Origin: Phellopilus nigrolimitatus
Taxonomy: Eukaryota; Basidiomycota; Agaricomycetes; Hymenochaetales; Hymenochaetaceae
NCBI GenBank assembly: GCA_021029095.1
Contig: JAJOHG010000236.1
Span: forward strand, 1 to 40,385
DNA: 40,385 bases
Reading direction: 5' to 3'
The notes beneath the pieces are model-generated. The model ran no database searches. It worked only from the letters and a program-made list of their open reading frames with translations, and had not been told where the DNA came from. Shown one piece after another: positions 21,424 to 30,849 of this stretch. Within the stretch, counting starts at the first letter, position 1; each line of letters starts with the position of its first letter. Position numbers and translations under genes: made by a program.

Positions 21424-22603
21424 TACAGGTGGATGTAGAAAGTCATGACGATCGACATGGACATCCAAAAAAGGAAAACATGAATTTATATGTGGGGTGC
21501 CCACATATTAGGGGGGGAGCGAAGCGTGTGTGACTAAGCCTATTCTGAGTTCTTTCATTTTAGTTTTCTATAACCATTGATTACAGTGTTTTCAGAAAAC
21601 CTTGTCAGTGCGCGTAAAAAAAAAGGTTGCGGCCCCTCAGGGTGTGCCAAATAAGGCAGTATTGCCTAATTGAGCGAAGTCGTGTCGTGAATTTATTTTG
21701 TACATGCCCAATCGAAAGATCAGGGAGGACTTGAAAGTCCGTATTCTTTGACTATACGGGATAACAAACTACTTCCCTAATTCACTTGCTGAAATTTCTG
21801 GCTTCTCCGAGTGTAGTTTTTAGCACCGTTAGCAGATTAGCGCACGCTGCGCGACACGCGAGGCAACCACGACGCGATTTCGCTCAATTAGGCAATAATG
21901 CCTTATTTGGCACACCCTGAGGGGCCGCAACTTTTTTTTTTTTTGCGCACACTGACAAAGGGTTTCTGAAAACACTGTAATTTAATTTTTTTCGGTGCTT
22001 TGTAATTGGAAGTATTAAATAGCCATTATTGCAGCCTTTGTATGCTTCAGTGTGCGAGAATTGTCTGCAAGAGCAAGATCTCACGTAAAGGGTCACACGG
22101 TCTCAGATCACGTGATGCGTTTCAGGGAGGCAGATAAATTCAATTCTTTCCTCACTAGACTTCATTTGATTTTGTAAGCAAAGTGCAAGTTACTTTTGCT
22201 AAGACCAGAAGTTCAAGTGTAAAAGGGGGGAAAGGAGGAGAGGAAGAGGAGAGACAGTAATCGTATGTAGAGGCACGCAGCATCATGATCAGTTCTCACG
22301 GGGGGGGGTCACACAGCCACCCTGTGAACATCACGTGATAGCTTTTTGGGAGCCCCTACCCCGGTAAGAGGGAGCTTCGCTCCCAATAAGCTGAAAAATG
22401 CTGTAGGTAAGTTGTCGCTCGGGCTAAATTCACTATAATATTTGTCTGTAACTTATGATTTATGCAAAAGTCACATCCTTCTGTGTTTTTCAGGTACTCC
22501 CGTGCAAATTTTGAAGGCGACAGTGCCCTTTCTGAGGCTTTGAAATGTGTTTCCTTTTTCGGATGTCCATGTCGATCGTCATGACTTTCTACATCCACCT
22601 GTA
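21424..22603. mobile_element. 1.18-kb TIR element inserted in X1
   Basis: Ends 21426-21480 and about 22547-22601 are inverted repeats of about 55 bp (outermost CAGGTGGATGTAGAAAGTC), with TA on each side taken as target duplication. Comparison with X3 at about 34856 shows the coding sequence is continuous without it. No transposase is readable, so it is non-autonomous. The ends are related to those of the 542-1094 element. It carries a nested fold-back element at 21582-21979. Confidence 0.8.
21582..21979. mobile_element. Fold-back MITE nested in the X1 insertion
   Basis: Two arms of about 110 bp (21582-21689 and 21868-21979) are inverted repeats with few mismatches, starting TACAGTGTTTTCAG and including GCCCCTCAGGGTGTGCCAAA. 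The centre is about 180 bp. TA flanks suggest a TA duplication. The terminal AGTGTTTTCA is also the end of the 350-1246 element. It is non-coding. Confidence 0.75.
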
Positions 22604-23430
22604 TATTGACTATATTCAGAGCTGGCGACAATTTTGAATATATACGGTTCAGCCACGGCAGCTTCGTGGAAAAGCGAGCTCATCTCGGACGCCAGGATGT
22701 CCACAATCATGTCAAGGATAACGCGTGGGATGCCTGTAGTTTCACGCCCTTCAACAGAAGCGGTGATTGCTTGCAACTGGCCGTATTTGTGTTCTCTAAC
22801 ACGACGATAGACATTAAACGCTTTCTTTAGCGTGATCTGAGCGGGGTCGAAGGCTGGATTTCGGAGTGTGCACCAAATGACTGCACGTACGTCGTTATTG
22901 GCGAACGTTCTTCCCTTTGGTAGGCGTCCTGACACTGTTTCGAAGACCTCTTGTTTGGGTTTAAGGGGAGATATGAAAAATTCGTCTATAAGGATGTCAA
23001 CGACCTCTCGAAACAGATTGTGCTCCAGAATGAGCTTGGCGATTAGCACGTCTGTCGCAGTGTCGAATGGGATCCAGTCTTGTTCTTCAGGATCGAAAAC
23101 ATTCGTGGTGATGTCAACTGCGCTGTCTGAACAACCCAATCGCGGGCACTGAATCTGACGATGTGTGTGTTGTTCTATGACTGATTCAATATCTGTCGCT
23201 CGTTTGAAGGTAAGTTCGGTAACTCTAAACGCCGGATCGTTCAGAATGTCGAGGACGGCATCGATAGCGGTCGGGGAGATGTTCAATGAATACCTCAACA
23301 GCAGCTGGGCGACCCGGGCGTCGGATGCATTGGAGAAAGGAACCCACGTCTCTGAGAGCGGTTCAAACACTATGGCTCCGTAGACGTTCATTAGGCAGTA
23401 TTAGACGGCTGAAGAGCAGAAGGTTTGTTT

Positions 23431-23895
23431 GAGCGATCGGTTGAAATAGACCACGTGACAACCCGACGCGTTATTTTGCTTTATTTTCTAGTTTAAGCAA
23501 AGCGCTACGCGGTTGTTTAATCTGCCTTTCCTCGAAAGAGGTAGTACATAACATCTAGCTATGCCGTGCCCCTTTTCTGCAAAAAGGAAAGGAAAGGCGC
23601 ACGTCAGAAATTGGATGTGGAGATCAACGATGGTGCTCGGCAGACGCTCTCTCTTTTAGCAATCTCAGCCACCATCATCTTCGATGACCAACAAGAAAAA
23701 GAGTAAGCTAAGCGCTTTCGTCTTCAAGTCCTCGCGATAATTGCGCACGAAAGTTTTTTTTTATCCCGTGCTAATGACTAGATCCCTCGCTGCATATCCG
23801 TGTCGAGGACGAAGCAGCCAGTGCCAATGAGGCAAGGCGGGACACAGAATTGACAAAGACTTAAAACTGCCAGGCAGATTGGAATTGCGTGTGCC
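23431..23895 (-). pseudogene. Y1: 3' fragment of a Y-family gene
   Basis: The 5' flank part (from about 23437) matches 35672-35740, between X3 and Y3. About 23597-23895 matches the 3' coding part of Y3 (the LVIEDEGDW to LPYCHWLLRPRHGYA region) with internal deletions. The N-terminal half is missing and the frame is broken, so it is a relic. Confidence 0.6.
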
Positions 23896-24787
23896 ACATG
23901 CATCCAGAAATAATCGAGTCAGCACCAAAAAGGGTCAGAAGGCGACAATGAAATGCGGCAATCAGCACGCGTCAGTGGCGAAGTAAGTGGTTATGTAGAT
24001 CTCGGCGCATAATTGGGGTCAAACTCGATCGCTTTCAGCAGGAAGACACTGTACAGCGAGAGAACAGTGAATGTACAAGAACGATCAAGGGCGGATCACA
24101 AGATAACTTCTACCTGAACAGGTGGTGGGAGTGGTGGGAATGAAGCAACTGCCCCGGTCATATGGCCCACTAGAACGCAAGGCCCTGCCGTCGCCTCCAT
24201 GTATCCACAGACGCCAGGTATTCGAACTCATTTTTATCGTCCAAGCCTGCTTCACGGATAAAATCGGCGTCCAGAGGCACAATTGCTGGGAGGTAACACG
24301 CCAGCCCGACCCTTGAGAAAGTCCATCCGGACATTATCCTTCGCTTTCTGTGTCAATCATCTCATCGTCCGAATCATCGTCAAGCATCTTCCTTTTGTGG
24401 CTTGTTAGTTCTAGAGGACGCCATGACGGCAATCCGAGATTTGTCTCTACCGCCTGACCAATTGACACTTTGTCTATGTTCCGCATGTCCTTCTCGAAAT
24501 CCGAGTGGATGCGATCGGATAGACTGCACAAGAAAAGGAAACATTCGATGAATTCGGCAGGCCTGGATAGATTCCATTTGAAACCAGGCGTGAACGTAGT
24601 CTGGAAATTGGGTTAAGGACAATACTAGACATGAATTGCCTGCGACGAACCGGTTGCATGTCACCCTCATCACCGCTTGGAGCATTTGCCCACTTTGATG
24701 CAAACAGTGTGAGTTCCCCCTCAACAACTGTGGCCCCGTAGATGAACTTATTCGGAAGACATATAGCACGACGCTGATGCTGCATTC

Positions 24788-26349
24788 TAGAGCTCACCAC
24801 GAGTCCTTAAAACCCGTGGAAACCCGTGACCAAACCCGGACTACAGATCCGTATTCACGGATCACCCGTCAACGGGTGATCCGTGGGAAACGGGTTGTCA
24901 CGGGTCCGGGTCGAGAATTTGTAATTTTTCAATACCCGCGGGTAGTTCACAGGTTTTCATCGCGGTGCAGGACCTCCTCGAGCGCGGGTACAGCGTGCGC
25001 GGCACCGTGCACGCGGAGAGCAAGGCCGCGCACGTCCGCAGCCTCTTCAAGGCGTATGCGGACAAGCTCGAGATCGTGGAGGTGCCGGACATCACGCAGC
25101 CGGGCGCGTTCGACGCGGCCGTGCAGGGCGTCGACGCGATCGCCCACACCGCGTCGCCGTTCCACTTCAAAGCGGACGACCCGAACGAGCTCATCGAGCC
25201 CGCCGTGAAGGGCACAGTCGGCATCCTCGAGTCCGCGCTGAAGCACGTGTGAGTACACCCCCGCTCCCTCCACCCGTCTTTCGTCCCCAACTGACCCGGA
25301 TGTCTTCGCTTTTCTTTTCTTCGTTGCGTACGGCAGCGGCCCGCAGCTGCAGCGCATCGCGGTGCTGTCCTCGTGCGCGTCCGTCGCGAATGCGTCGGAC
25401 CGCGGGGAGCTCGACGAGCACTCGTGGAACGAGGAGAGCACTGCCGAGGTGCGCGCGCAGGGCCGCGCCGCGGAGCAGTCCGCCAAGTACCGCGCATCGA
25501 AAGCGCTCGCCGAGAAGGGTGTGTCTGCCTCGTAAAATACCCTCTGGTCGAAAGCTGACGTGCATGCAGCCGCGTGGGATTTCGCCGAGCAGCACATGTC
25601 CGAGATCTCGTGGGACCTTGTCGCGCTGAACCCGCCCTTCGTGCGTCCTCACCTCCCTCTGCTCTCTCCTTTCTCCCCCTCTCTAACCCATCTACTAGGT
25701 CCTCGGCCCGATCCTGCACGAAGTCGCCTCGCCCGCCGCGCTCAACAGCAGTGTTGCGTTTTTCTACGAGGCGATCCTGACGCAGAAGAAGACACCGGAG
25801 CAGCTCGCAAGTTTCCAGGGCTCATGGGTCGATGTGCGCGACGTCTCGCTCGGCCATGTGTGCGCGCTCGAGGTGCCAGCGGCAGGCGGGCAGCGCTTCA
25901 TCCTGTCCGCCGGCGCGTTCATCTGGCAGGACTGGTGTACGTTTCCTTTTGGTTTAACCATGCTCTTACTGTTTACAATTCGGACTGACGCATTTGGCTT
26001 ACAGTCGACGTTGCGAACGAGCTCCCAGGACTTACCGTGCCCGCTGCTCGTCGCGCTCGCATTCAAGCTCGAGGAGAGCCGCTTCGACATTGTGAGAATG
26101 CAGGCAGGTGCTCACATGTTTTCTTTCATCTTTAACATTATAATAAATGTACATAGTGCTGCAAAAACCCGTCAGGACTCGTGAACTAACCGTCGACCCG
26201 CTTGACCCGCACCCGCGGGTTTCTGAGGACCCGTGGATCCGTGTCCCAACGGATCCAGGTCAAGACGGGTCCGGGTCGAGGATTTTTCATCACGGGTGAC
26301 CCGCCAACGGGTCCGGTTCAACCCACGGGTGGACTCGTGGTGAGCCCTA
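24788..26349. mobile_element. Non-autonomous hAT-type element carrying a captured reductase gene
   Basis: The ends are TAGAGCTCACCACGAGTCC (24788-24806) and the inverted TAGGGCTCACCACGAGTCC (26331-26349), one mismatch in 19. An 8-bp direct repeat CTGCATTC flanks it at 24780-24787 and 26350-26357. The duplicate locus has the uninterrupted site at 31297-31304. Eight-base duplications and TAG-starting TIRs are features of the hAT superfamily. Subterminal regions are full of ACCCG/CGGGT motifs, as expected for transposase binding regions. The body is a fragment of a reductase gene and no transposase is present. Confidence 0.88.
24955..26090 (+). pseudogene. Captured NAD(P)-dependent reductase fragment (extended SDR, GRE2/DFR-like)
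   Basis: The readable exons are about 24955-25248, 25337-25519, then about 25570-25640, 25699-25938 and 26006-26090, separated by spliceable introns (GTGAGT...GGCAG first). The protein reads FIAVQDLLERGYSVRGTVH, GVDAIAHTASPFHFKADDPN, VKGTVGILESALKHV, RIAVLSSCASV, KYRASK, ISWDLVALNPPF and SVDVRDVSLGHVCALE-like segments. This order is that of dihydroflavonol/cinnamoyl/methylglyoxal-type reductases. The first strand with the GxxGxxG cofactor motif is missing. In the YRASK region an extra A (AAAA at 25500-25503) shifts the frame. Retained introns show the piece was copied from genomic DNA, not mRNA. It is GC-rich against an AT-richer surrounding. It lies wholly inside the hAT element. Confidence 0.8.
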
Positions 26350-27279
26350 CTGCATTCCGGCGAAATGCATGGCTAGCTGATTCAATGCTGGCACCTGCTC
26401 ACGACAATTCGACTCGACCACGAAGGTGGGCACGGTAATGGGACCGACAGTCTTGCACGTCCAGTGGAACCTGTGCCGTTCCGTCGATTTCTTCAAACGA
26501 CTTTCTTTTCCATGGAGAAGAATTTGCCATGCGGGAGACAAATTTTTGACGATGATGGCGTCCGCAGTAACAGTTGGAATTTGGAATGTAATTGCTTCTC
26601 GAGGCAGCGGGAGAACGACTTCCTGTTCAAAACTAGCCAATTCCAATCAGAGGGTATCCAATAAAGAGAAGAGGTTAATCTTACAGAACGTCATGCTGTC
26701 CCTCCGTTCGTATCTCGAATGCAAGTTCAATGAGTAAATCCGATCCTCTTCTCGTCGAAAACTCCTTTTCTCCTTTCCCGGTCGACTTGGTGATCAGATG
26801 CCATGCGTGAACCAAAGTGCGCAACAATTCTGAGAACGATTCATTATTGCTACCCTCTGGTTCGAATCGTATATCCTTGGTGGTCTGCGCCCAGTTACGA
26901 ATGGCATCAGTGAACGTTTTTTTGTATCCAGGGTTGTCGTGATGCTGGAAGATATATGTTAATAATCTAAACGAGTACAAAAGGAGCAGCTCTGACCGTC
27001 ATATTCTGGAGAACACGAGGATATCTGATGCTCTCCATGACACTCCTTAGTTCTTCACAAACCTTTCTGTGCTCTGGATGAAAACGTAGATCATCCTCAG
27101 TATCCGTGAGAGGGATAGACTTTGCCCACAAGCGCCAACTTTCTTCGGATGAGGCTACTCTGTGGGCAGTCTCGAGTGAGTTCTAAATTTTCGCAGGATC
27201 TTCGACTAACGTTGAAGCGGACATGGTCGGCACGGCTGAGGTTCTAACGCCCATAACGCCCAATTAATAATCAAAAACA

Positions 27280-27641
27280 CGATGCGCAATTATCCACCCG
27301 CTCACGAGGTAACTTCCTTAAGCTTCGCTTCCTCAAGCTTGGCTTCAAAATAACTAAAGACGGGTCAGCGACATAATACGATGCGCAATTATGCACCCGC
27401 TCACGAGGTAACTTCCTCAAGCTTGGCTTCAAAAGAACTAAAGGCGGGTCAGCAACATCATACGATGCGCTATTATGCACCCGCTCACGAGGTAACTTCC
27501 TCAAGCTTGGCTTCAAAAGAACTAAAGACGGGTCAGCGACATAATACGATGCACAATTATGCACCCGCTCACGGAGTAAGTTCCTTAATTTTTACTTCCG
27601 CTTCTTCAAGAGAACTATAGGCGGGTCAGCGACATAATATG
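27280..27641. repeat. Minisatellite, four units of about 85 bp, upstream of Z1
   Basis: Units start at about 27280, 27379, 27462 and 27547, each opening CGATGCGCAATTATGCACCC (or near) and closing GGGTCAGCGACATAATA. It lies 50-60 bp upstream of the Z1 start. The same place in front of Z2 has two units. Confidence 0.75.
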
Positions 27642-27869
27642 ATTATGAGCTGATTGCATGCGTACGATATCCTCTGGCCGCTGTGGAAACCAAACTGAGC
27701 CGGCAACAGTAGGGATAGGTAAGATCACATACTTGAACATGAATGTCGCGGGCCTTGGAAACAATCAATTTAAGTCAAAGAATCTTAGACATAAGCACTC
27801 ACTCTTCCCTTGATGTGAAATAAGATATGTGATGTACATTAGTTGGAATCCGTGGAGCAGAGAACAGGG

Positions 27870-28250
27870 TCACGAACGGCTCATTATTTTCAGCCACACC
27901 TCTTCTTGATAATGAAACCAATCAGCGCCACGTCGATGCTTAACGAGAAGATAGCACATACAACTCGGGTTTGCTCGGAGAGACCGTTCCTCTAGGTCAA
28001 CGAACGGCATCAGAATTGCAACGAGAACGCTTTGAACGGTAGCGCACTCATCGTGGTTGGACATGTGTTGTCGACGCGATCTATGCTGAATGCCGCTCTC
28101 GATTATTGTAGTCAGAACGCAACTGCCATGCAATGACGCACAGTTGAGGATGGTATTATATAATATTTGTGTTATTTTTGTTTGCATATGTAAGCAAGCC
28201 ATAAGGGAGACGCCGATCACAAGCGTCGATCGCTGATTGTCGTGTATCAC
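27870..28250 (-). CDS. Small open frame W1, conserved in the duplicate
   Basis: A 126-residue frame ends LLVKHRRGADWFHYQEEVWL and is matched along its length by W2 at 32632-33024. No family is recognised. Conservation may only reflect recent duplication of the whole segment. Another frame across 27920-28000 gives a hydrophobic stretch (DVALIGFIIKK), so the real gene structure, if any, may be spliced differently. Weak call. Confidence 0.22.
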   Translation of the reverse strand: MIHDNQRSTLVIGVSLMACLHMQTKITQILYNTILNCASLHGSCVLTTIIESGIQHRSRRQHMSNHDECATVQSVLVAILMPFVDLEERSLRANPSCMCYLLVKHRRGADWFHYQEEVWLKIMSRS

Positions 28251-28861
28251 ACCGCTCTAAATTGAAACCCACATGCGCTACCAAGGGTCTTTCACACATA
28301 CAGACGGCAAGGGGGAAAGCGTTTCCCTACCCAAATATCATTAACTCTCACCTGTACTACTACTACCATGCCTCTATGCACTCGATTCCGGTCATTTGGC
28401 TCATGACCGTGTACCCCAATGGACGTGAAGGTGCGTTTCCTATGACTTGAAGATCTCGGAAGTGTCAAAACAATTAGTATCGTAACTCGCTCTTATAGAG
28501 AAAACTATTGAATACAACAAGTGAGAGCACTCAAAAAGGCAAAGACCAAGCTGACGTTCCTGACCATGTACCTCTTTATGAAAGCTGGAAACGCCCTAAG
28601 GAAGAGTATGTAATGAAGAAACCCATGGATACAGCACGTTGCATTGAAAAAAATCTGCGCAAGGAAATAGTAAAATACAAAAATCTTGTATGAATATAAG
28701 TTCAGTCACAACATTCAGGAAAGAGAAAGGATACCGATATCAAGATTCGAAAGCAAACAACAATTCACGAACACTGAGGCTAGACCGCAACACAGCTCAA
28801 TGCCATAAGTTGAGCGTTATAAATCACTTGAGTCGTCCCACCCAACCTTTTCTTCCATTGC
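28251..28861. other. Right part and edge of the duplicated segment, then unique DNA
   Basis: 28251 to about 28546 matches 33025-33311. The match ends at the shared GGCAAAGACCA. 28547-28861 is unique with small open frames only; no gene is called. Confidence 0.45.
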
Positions 28862-29297
28862 TTATGGGACGGCGCAGGCGATGCAATGTCGTGCGGACGC
28901 GTCCGAAGGAGCGACGTCGCTGTCTGAGTCATCCTCCTCCATTTCAGTGTTTTTGGCCATGACTTCATCTCGGCCCGTCTTCGACGGGTGAGCGATAGGA
29001 GACATTAGCTTCGGTTGACGGCGTCTGCCTCGCGCAGAGGCCTTCAAAAGCGGAGGCTTTCGCACGGCAGCCTTAGATATATTCTACCTGTTTGTAGCGT
29101 TCGTCAGGGACTCATTTTCTGAGGTAGACTTTCCCTTCCGGCTACAAACCGACTTTTAGAGCAAGCTCTACTTCGTGCGAAAATCGGGACGCGTGCTAAA
29201 TGATTTCAACTTACCCTTTCTTCGGAGGCGCTGCACCACAATTTTGGCGCTTAGGAGCAGGCGACGCCATCGATGGCGTTCTCGAAAGGGTGTGCAT
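28862..29297 (-). pseudogene. Basic/acidic small protein gene, apparently broken
   Basis: Exon 1 (29297..29215, MHTLSRTPSMASPAPK) splices well over a 74-bp intron to 29140 (RKGKSTSENESLTNATN). The frame then meets TAG at 29084-29086. A further open stretch follows in a different frame (KASARGRRRQPKLMSPIAHP, then an acidic EEDDSDSD region, ending at 28862). No good intron joins these parts, so either the gene is broken or the model is incomplete. Family not recognised. Confidence 0.3.
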
Positions 29298-29338
29298 ACG
29301 CCTTAGGTTGGAATAGAAGTAATAAGCAAGCTATGCAT

Positions 29339-29616
29339 TTAAGAAGCTAAACGTGACCAGAAGAGCATATAATAACGTCGACAAAGATATGCCAAACTGA
29401 TTTCCTCAAAGATCCTGAATCTTTCCCATACATACAGAGGATCAGCCGAGACCGCGAGTTCGCATAGCTTATGCGAAGAAACCAACGAGTTACGGAAGAA
29501 TGAAGAATGGGGACAGGACGAGAGGCGTAGGATGGCTCTATGGGATAACCCTTTCCGGGAGATGCCTGTCCACGAGCGATGGACAAGGCACATCTGGCAC
29601 GAAGTCCGATACACAG
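29339..29616 (-). pseudogene. Y2a: middle fragment of a Y-family gene
   Basis: The sequence matches Y3 at about 36700-36955. It encodes the F-box-like part CQMCLVHRSWTGISRKGLS and LRLSSCPHSSFFRNS, followed by decayed sequence. At about 29611-29617 it joins directly to sequence that in block 3 is the spacer between X3 and Y3, so it has been moved relative to the rest of the gene. Confidence 0.6.
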
Positions 29617-30290
29617 CGATCGGTTGAAATAGACCACGTGACAGCCCGACGCGTTGTTTTGCTTTATTTTCTAGTTTGAAGCTGCCTTTCCTCGAAAGAG
29701 GTAGTGCATAACATCTAACTACGTATGCCATGCGCTTCTGCGGAAAGAAAAGAAAAGGTGCACGTGTGTGCATAAACGTCAAATTTAATCAAGAGATTCA
29801 AAGCCGAATGGTTTCTATTACCAACCTCACTCTTTTTTTATAGAGGCATATGGGGGTGTCACTTAGGAAATACCATTTCTTGGTAAAAAGCTGCTCGTCT
29901 TTGGAAGTTCGCCGCGAATAATCTGGTTCCGTTCTTCTCCGAGATATGTTGCAACCGTCACGATCAACCTTTGAAGCCGGCACGATACTGCAGAGTTGTG
30001 AAGGAGGATTGAAATGTATTCATCATCCTCATTCAAAGCGTGCCACAATGGTCAATCAGTAAACTAGACGTGGAACTCAACGACGGTGCTCGGTAGACGC
30101 CATCCGTTCCAGCAATCCCGGCCGAAATCATATTCGATGACCAACGAGAAGGAGAGTAAGTCGTGCGCTTTCGTTTTCAAGTCCTCTCGATGATTGTGCA
30201 CAAATTTTCAATTACGGGAAGTCCAAAGTTGCAAAGAAGTTAAGAAAAGGGCAGACTCTCCCGAGAAGCTATGCACTTAAGCAGGTCCTC
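29617..30290 (-). pseudogene. Y2b: 3' part and flank of a Y-family gene
   Basis: Matches 35672-36320, i.e. the 3' flank and last part of Y3, with frame breaks (for example a TAG within the LPSTVVxFHV region). Upstream coding parts are absent here; a middle part lies on the wrong side at 29339-29616. Confidence 0.55.
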
Positions 30291-30849
30291 CAAAGCAATG
30301 TTTAAGCTCTATTCTCGGAAGACGTGCAGGTTATGTGGCTGATAAAATGAACTCGTAACCGTCTTTGACAGTTCTGGTTGCCGTCTTTCAGTTTGAATTT
30401 GAGCACTAGCTCTGTAGTCGTGCTCGACGCGATCCCTAATCTACGTACGTGCGTGTGCCATATTCTGGAAATGGTCACGTCAGCGCCGAAAAAGGCGACA
30501 GTGAAATGCGGCAATCGGCATCGCCACTGACGCGTGTAGATGGTTATGTAGATCTCGGCGCATAATTGGGTTCAAACGCGATCGCTTTTAGCAGGAAGAT
30601 ACCGGATTTTACACACAGCGAACTTCTACCTGAACAGGTGGTGGGAGTGGTGGGAATGAAGCAATTGCTCCGGTCATATGACCCACTAGAACGCAAAGCC
30701 CTGCCGTCGCCTCCATGTATCCACAGACGCCAGGTATTCGAACTCATTTTTATCGTCCAAGCCTGCTTCACAGATATAATCGGCGCCCAGCGGCACAATT
30801 GCTAGGAGGTAACACGTCAGCCCGGCCCATGAGAAAGTTCGTCCGGACA
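30291..30849. other. Duplicated intergenic DNA downstream of Z2
   Basis: From about 30480 this matches 23930-24333 downstream of Z1. It holds the shared stretch with ATGGTTATGTAGATCTCGGC and a conserved 3' region of Z. No separate gene is supported. Confidence 0.45.

Larger units (their letters stand above)
20297..23391 (-). pseudogene. X1: F-box-like gene split by a TIR element
   Basis: The 5' part (23391 to about 22604) and the 3' part (about 21423 to 20297) together align along the full length of the intact 634-residue paralog X3. They are interrupted by a 1.18-kb element at the position just before the conserved motif CLVHRSWVNVA. Apart from the insertion both halves remain open, so the disruption looks recent. 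The N-terminal part has the duplicated domain described for X3, and the rest has the LRR-like segments. As it stands translation would run from the 5' part into the element and stop at once (end at 22579). Splicing of the element out as an intron is not supported by a good acceptor. Confidence 0.75.
24334..27224 (-). pseudogene. Z1: four-exon orphan gene interrupted by a hAT element
   Basis: Exons on the minus strand: about 27224..26997, 26944..26685, 26632..26350 continued at 24787..24651, and 24600..24334. Introns are about 50 bp (GTCAG...CCAG, GTAAG...CTAG, GTTCG...CCAG). Motifs are NMT/HHDNPGYKK, TGKGEKEFSTRRGSDLLIEL, RFHWTCKTVGPITVPTFVVE, AICLPNKFIYGATVVEGELT, GFKWNLSRPAEFIECFLFLC and an acidic tail KRKMLDDDSDDEMIDTESEG. 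I do not recognise the family; it is soluble, with a likely nuclear-type acidic C-terminus. A hAT element splits exon 3. An in-frame TAG lies 14 codons after the first plausible ATG and is also present in Z2. Confidence 0.6.

Noticed and set aside
21424..22603. The element in X1 acting as a spliceable intron
   Set aside because: The TIR gives a possible AG-GTGGAT donor at one end, but no acceptor at the other end restores the frame exactly.
26945..26996. Reading the Z exon 1/2 region as continuous coding with a frameshift
   Set aside because: A 52-bp GTCAG...CCAG intron with a TTAAC-like branch site explains the frame in both Z copies.
27280..27641. CRISPR-like repeat array
   Set aside because: Units are contiguous with no unique spacers, and the genome is eukaryotic; it is a minisatellite.
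27870..28250. A multi-pass membrane protein in the W region
   Set aside because: One frame gives a hydrophobic segment (DVALIGFIIKK), but I could not build exons with consistent splicing in both duplicates.
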